From the NCBI RefSeq assembly GCF_038806765.1, contig NZ_CP152389.1, positions 2,170,001 through 2,234,000 on the forward strand: DNA of 64,000 bases. Reading direction: 5' to 3'. Of the stretch, positions 61,536-64,000 are shown piece by piece (position 1 is the first letter of the stretch; each line of letters begins with the position of its first letter). A program made the position numbers and the translations under genes. The notes under the pieces are model-generated. The model worked only from the letters and a program-made list of their open reading frames with translations, was not told where the DNA came from and did no database searches. This DNA comes from Mucilaginibacter sp. CSA2-8R. GTDB taxonomy: Bacteria > Bacteroidota > Bacteroidia > Sphingobacteriales > Sphingobacteriaceae.

Positions 61536-62297
61536 ATGACGGGTAACCATTCGGCTAAGCGAAGCAGCAATCAGATTATTTTTGGCATTAGGGCTATTAT
61601 TGAAGCTATTACATCAGGCAAAGACATCGAGTCGTTATATATTCAGCGTGGCCTGGCCGGTGGTTTAATGCAGGAATTGAAAAGTGTTACTAATGAGTAC
61701 CAGATTGTTCCGCAGTATGTGCCTATAGAAAAGCTGCATCGCATGACGCCCAAAAATCACCAGGGTGCTGTAGCAGTGGTATCGCCCATTACCTATCAAA
61801 AAATAGAAAATATTATCCCCGAAATTTATGAGAAGGGGGAAACGCCTTTGGTGCTGGTATTAGACAGTATTACCGATGTGCGTAATATGGGTGCCCTGGC
61901 CCGCACCGCGGAGTGTGCCGGTGTGCATGCCATTGTAATACCTGCTAAAGGCTCGGCACAAATTAATGCAGACGCAGTGAAAACTTCGGCTGGGGCACTT
62001 TATAAGATTCCGGTATGTCGCCACGACAACTTTGTGCAAACAGTAAAGTTTTTACAGGAGTCGGGTTTGCAGGTGGTTTGCTGTACCGAAAAAACCAACG
62101 ATTACATTTATAAGCCTGACTACAAACTGCCCACAGCTATTGTGATGGGCTCTGAAGAAGATGGCATCCGTAATGAACTGATCCGTTCGGCGGATTACCT
62201 GGCCAAAATACCTATGTATGGTGAAATCGAATCGCTCAACGTCTCAGTATCAGCAGGTATTATCTTATACGAGGCGGTAAGGCAGAGAAGCCAGTGA
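61536..62297 (+). CDS. rlmB: 23S rRNA (guanosine-2'-O-)-methyltransferase RlmB, TrmH/SpoU family
   Basis: RlmB methylates G2251 of 23S rRNA. The 253-aa protein has an N-terminal RNA-binding domain (IIFGIRAIIEAITSGKDIES) and a knotted SPOUT domain. Motif 1 is LVLDSITDVRNMGALARTAE, motif 2 is AIVMGSEEDGIRNELI, and motif 3 is IPMYGEIESLNVSVSAGI. All three are intact. Confidence 0.93.
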   Translation: MTGNHSAKRSSNQIIFGIRAIIEAITSGKDIESLYIQRGLAGGLMQELKSVTNEYQIVPQYVPIEKLHRMTPKNHQGAVAVVSPITYQKIENIIPEIYEKGETPLVLVLDSITDVRNMGALARTAECAGVHAIVIPAKGSAQINADAVKTSAGALYKIPVCRHDNFVQTVKFLQESGLQVVCCTEKTNDYIYKPDYKLPTAIVMGSEEDGIRNELIRSADYLAKIPMYGEIESLNVSVSAGIILYEAVRQRSQ

Positions 62298-62312
62298 GTG
62301 AATTAGAGAATG

Positions 62313-62363
62313 AGTGATTGAGTGAATTGATCAAAATGATGATAGTTAATTCACTCAATCACT
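62313..62363. terminator. Inverted repeat between convergent rlmB and manC
   Basis: AGTGATTGAGTGAATT and AATTCACTCAATCACT are perfectly complementary over 16 bp with a 19-nt loop. GAGTGAATT also occurs once more just upstream at 62296. It probably ends transcription from both sides, although no T-tract is present. Confidence 0.55.
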
Positions 62364-62370
62364 ACTTGGC

Positions 62371-63456
62371 TTAAATATATTTCGTGCCGAATTTTTGTTT
62401 AACGTCGGCCACGACTTGTTTAACGTTCTGCTCTTGGTCGCGCGGGCAAATAAGCAGCGTGTTGTTAGATTCAACTACAATATAATCATGCAGGCCTTGT
62501 AGTACTACCAGTTTATCGGCGGGTACATTTACCATACAGTTTGAAGAATCGTACATAATCACTTTCTCTGCAGGGATCACAGCATTACCTACGTAATCTT
62601 TGTCTGCCAGCTGGTAAATTGAAGCCCAGGTACCCAGGTCAGACCAGCCAAACTCCGACGGTAATACGTAAACATTATCCGCTTTTTCCATAATACCATA
62701 ATCAATAGAAATATTGGTACAACGCTGGTAAGCAGTATGTACGTGGCCTTTTTCGTGCTCGCTGTTGTATACACTGCGGGCATCGGCAAAAATCTCGTGC
62801 ATATCAGGCAGGTGCTTATCAAACGCGCCTACAATGGCTTTTGCTGACCATACAAAGATGCCTGCGTTCCATAAAAAGTCACCGCTTTGGATGAACGTTT
62901 TGGCAATATCCAGTGTTGGCTTTTCGGTAAAGGTTTTTACTTTATGAAATTTACTGTCAATTACCTCGTCATTGTATTGTATGTAGCCGTAACCGGTATC
63001 AGGACGAGATGGCATGATACCCAATGTAACCAAACATTCATGTGATGCCGCAGTCTGCATAGAATCTTCAATAGCAGTAACAAAGGCGGCTTCGTTTAAA
63101 ATCAAGTGATCTGAAGGGGCAACAACAATAACGGCGTCAGGGTTCATGCTTTCAATTTTGTAGCAGCCGTAAGCTACACAAGGGGCAGTATTGCGCATTA
63201 CCGGTTCGGTAAGTATCTGTCCGTCGGTAAGCGCAGGTATTTGTGTTTTTACCAGATCAGTGTAAATTTCGTTGGTAACAACATATATATTTTCCTGAGG
63301 GCAAATTTTTAAAAAACGCTCGTATGTATTTTGAATAAGAGTTTTTCCGGTGCCTAAAATATCGATAAACTGTTTTGGGTGTGAGGTTCGGCTGATAGGC
63401 CAGAAACGGCTGCCTATACCGCCGGCCATAATAATGGCGTAATAGTTTTTGTTCAT
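62371..63456 (-). CDS. manC: Mannose-1-phosphate guanylyltransferase
   Basis: This enzyme makes GDP-mannose from mannose 1-phosphate and GTP. The 361-aa protein has the nucleotide motif IMAGGIGSRFWPISRTSHPK and the sugar-binding region FTEKPTLDIAKTFIQSGDFL, followed by WNAGIFVW. It lacks the C-terminal phosphomannose isomerase domain of longer ManC proteins. The 244-nt gap on its 5' side (63457-63700) is AT-rich and shared with recQ; no clear promoter is seen. Confidence 0.93.
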   Translation of the reverse strand: MNKNYYAIIMAGGIGSRFWPISRTSHPKQFIDILGTGKTLIQNTYERFLKICPQENIYVVTNEIYTDLVKTQIPALTDGQILTEPVMRNTAPCVAYGCYKIESMNPDAVIVVAPSDHLILNEAAFVTAIEDSMQTAASHECLVTLGIMPSRPDTGYGYIQYNDEVIDSKFHKVKTFTEKPTLDIAKTFIQSGDFLWNAGIFVWSAKAIVGAFDKHLPDMHEIFADARSVYNSEHEKGHVHTAYQRCTNISIDYGIMEKADNVYVLPSEFGWSDLGTWASIYQLADKDYVGNAVIPAEKVIMYDSSNCMVNVPADKLVVLQGLHDYIVVESNNTLLICPRDQEQNVKQVVADVKQKFGTKYI

Positions 63457-63700
63457 GTTATTACAGTAAGGAGTGCAGGTGTAACACTGCGGTCAAATTT
63501 GTAAAAAAAATATCGGGTTTTATAATATTAAAAGACGATATTTAGTTATATAAAGCAGTGTTAATATATAACTGAAAAATTTCGAACGTAACAACTAAAA
63601 ATCATATTAGTTTAATATTTTGTTTACAAAACCTGCGCTACGTAATTTTTTTTGTTATTTTGAGCTATAAAAGCAACATTTCATAATTTCTAAAACAACG

Positions 63701-64000
63701 ATGATTGAAATAAAAAAATCGCTTTTTGACAACCTTCAGAATTTCTTTGGTTTTGACAATTTTAAGGGTGAGCAAGAAGCGATTATCACCAATATAATGG
63801 CCGGTAATGACACTTTTGTTATTATGCCCACCGGCGGCGGTAAATCCATGTGTTATCAGCTTCCGGCCTTAATGACGGAAGGTACGGCAATCGTAATATC
63901 TCCATTGATTGCCTTAATGAAAAATCAGGTTGATCAGCTCCGGGCTTTCTGTAATTCAGACAGTGTAGCCCACTTTTTAAACTCATCTTTAACTAAGTCC
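63701..64000 (+). CDS. recQ: ATP-dependent DNA helicase RecQ (5' end only)
   Basis: The first 100 codons are in the window. They contain the RecQ motif 0 region [20 protein letters not shown], the Walker A motif [18 protein letters not shown], and motif Ia-like [17 protein letters not shown]. The start ATG (63701) follows an AT-rich region. The right edge cuts the gene. Confidence 0.92.
   Translation, partial: MIEIKKSLFDNLQNFFGFDNFKGEQEAIITNIMAGNDTFVIMPTGGGKSMCYQLPALMTEGTAIVISPLIALMKNQVDQLRAFCNSDSVAHFLNSSLTKS

Noticed and set aside
62296..62363. Repeated GAGTGAATT units as a minisatellite
   Set aside because: Only two direct copies exist and the dominant structure is one 16-bp inverted repeat, which is better read as a terminator.

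Overview
The window looks like chromosome from a member of the Bacteroidota, most likely family Sphingobacteriaceae (Mucilaginibacter or Pedobacter type). The evidence is a SusC/SusD pair, CarboxypepD_reg-type TonB receptors, SpII lipoproteins with short signal peptides, very weak Shine-Dalgarno sites, and repeated TAnnTTTG -7 promoter boxes. I saw no rRNA, tRNA, IS element, phage gene or CRISPR array.

Layout. 1-2273: the 5' end of a trehalose-branch GH13 gene (probably treZ) overlapped by a glycogen debranching enzyme. 2475-7341: a xylose operon (xylulokinase, xylose isomerase, sodium/sugar symporter) behind a promoter whose -7 box lies in a perfect 18-bp LacI-type palindrome, closed by a strong terminator. 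7368-16162, minus strand: mannonate dehydratase, a SusCD outer-membrane pair and a second large outer-membrane barrel protein. 16291-20010: a giant hybrid sensor kinase. 20283-25817: a glycine-zipper protein, a GH92 alpha-mannosidase, and a glutamine transaminase plus omega-amidase pair. 25909-28494: a complete three-gene ABC importer. 28515-32935: small unknown proteins, a TPR protein, a choice-of-anchor I lipoprotein and an SGNH-like lipoprotein.

32980-34826 holds the most unusual locus: three abutting minus-strand genes for a small HNH protein, a soluble helical protein and a DUF4407 membrane protein with a long coiled coil. The last two proteins end in near-identical nine-residue tails although their DNA differs. 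I know of no described function for this set.

35074-40806: lysyl-tRNA synthetase, a fatty acid hydroxylase family protein, and an operon of acyl-CoA synthetase, a small unknown protein and a Crp-type regulator. 41237-42048: a DUF2625 gene broken by three frameshifts and a stop. 42130-44413: iscS, iscU and an IscA-type carrier. 45261-47588: a second sensor kinase whose core closely resembles the C-terminal core of the first. 48595-51895: ribosomal protein bL31 type B, a GlmU-like nucleotidyltransferase, tpiA and prmA. 51986-55783: a TonB siderophore receptor with a PepSY membrane partner. 55806-64000: a nucleoside permease, a DUF151-UVR protein, a TPR protein, a chromate transporter family protein, dnaB, rlmB, manC and the 5' end of recQ.

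The genes combine sugar catabolism and glycan uptake with housekeeping functions (translation, replication, Fe-S assembly). Promoter calls rest on the TAnnTTTG motif read by eye, with a TTG-type -33 element where one is visible.
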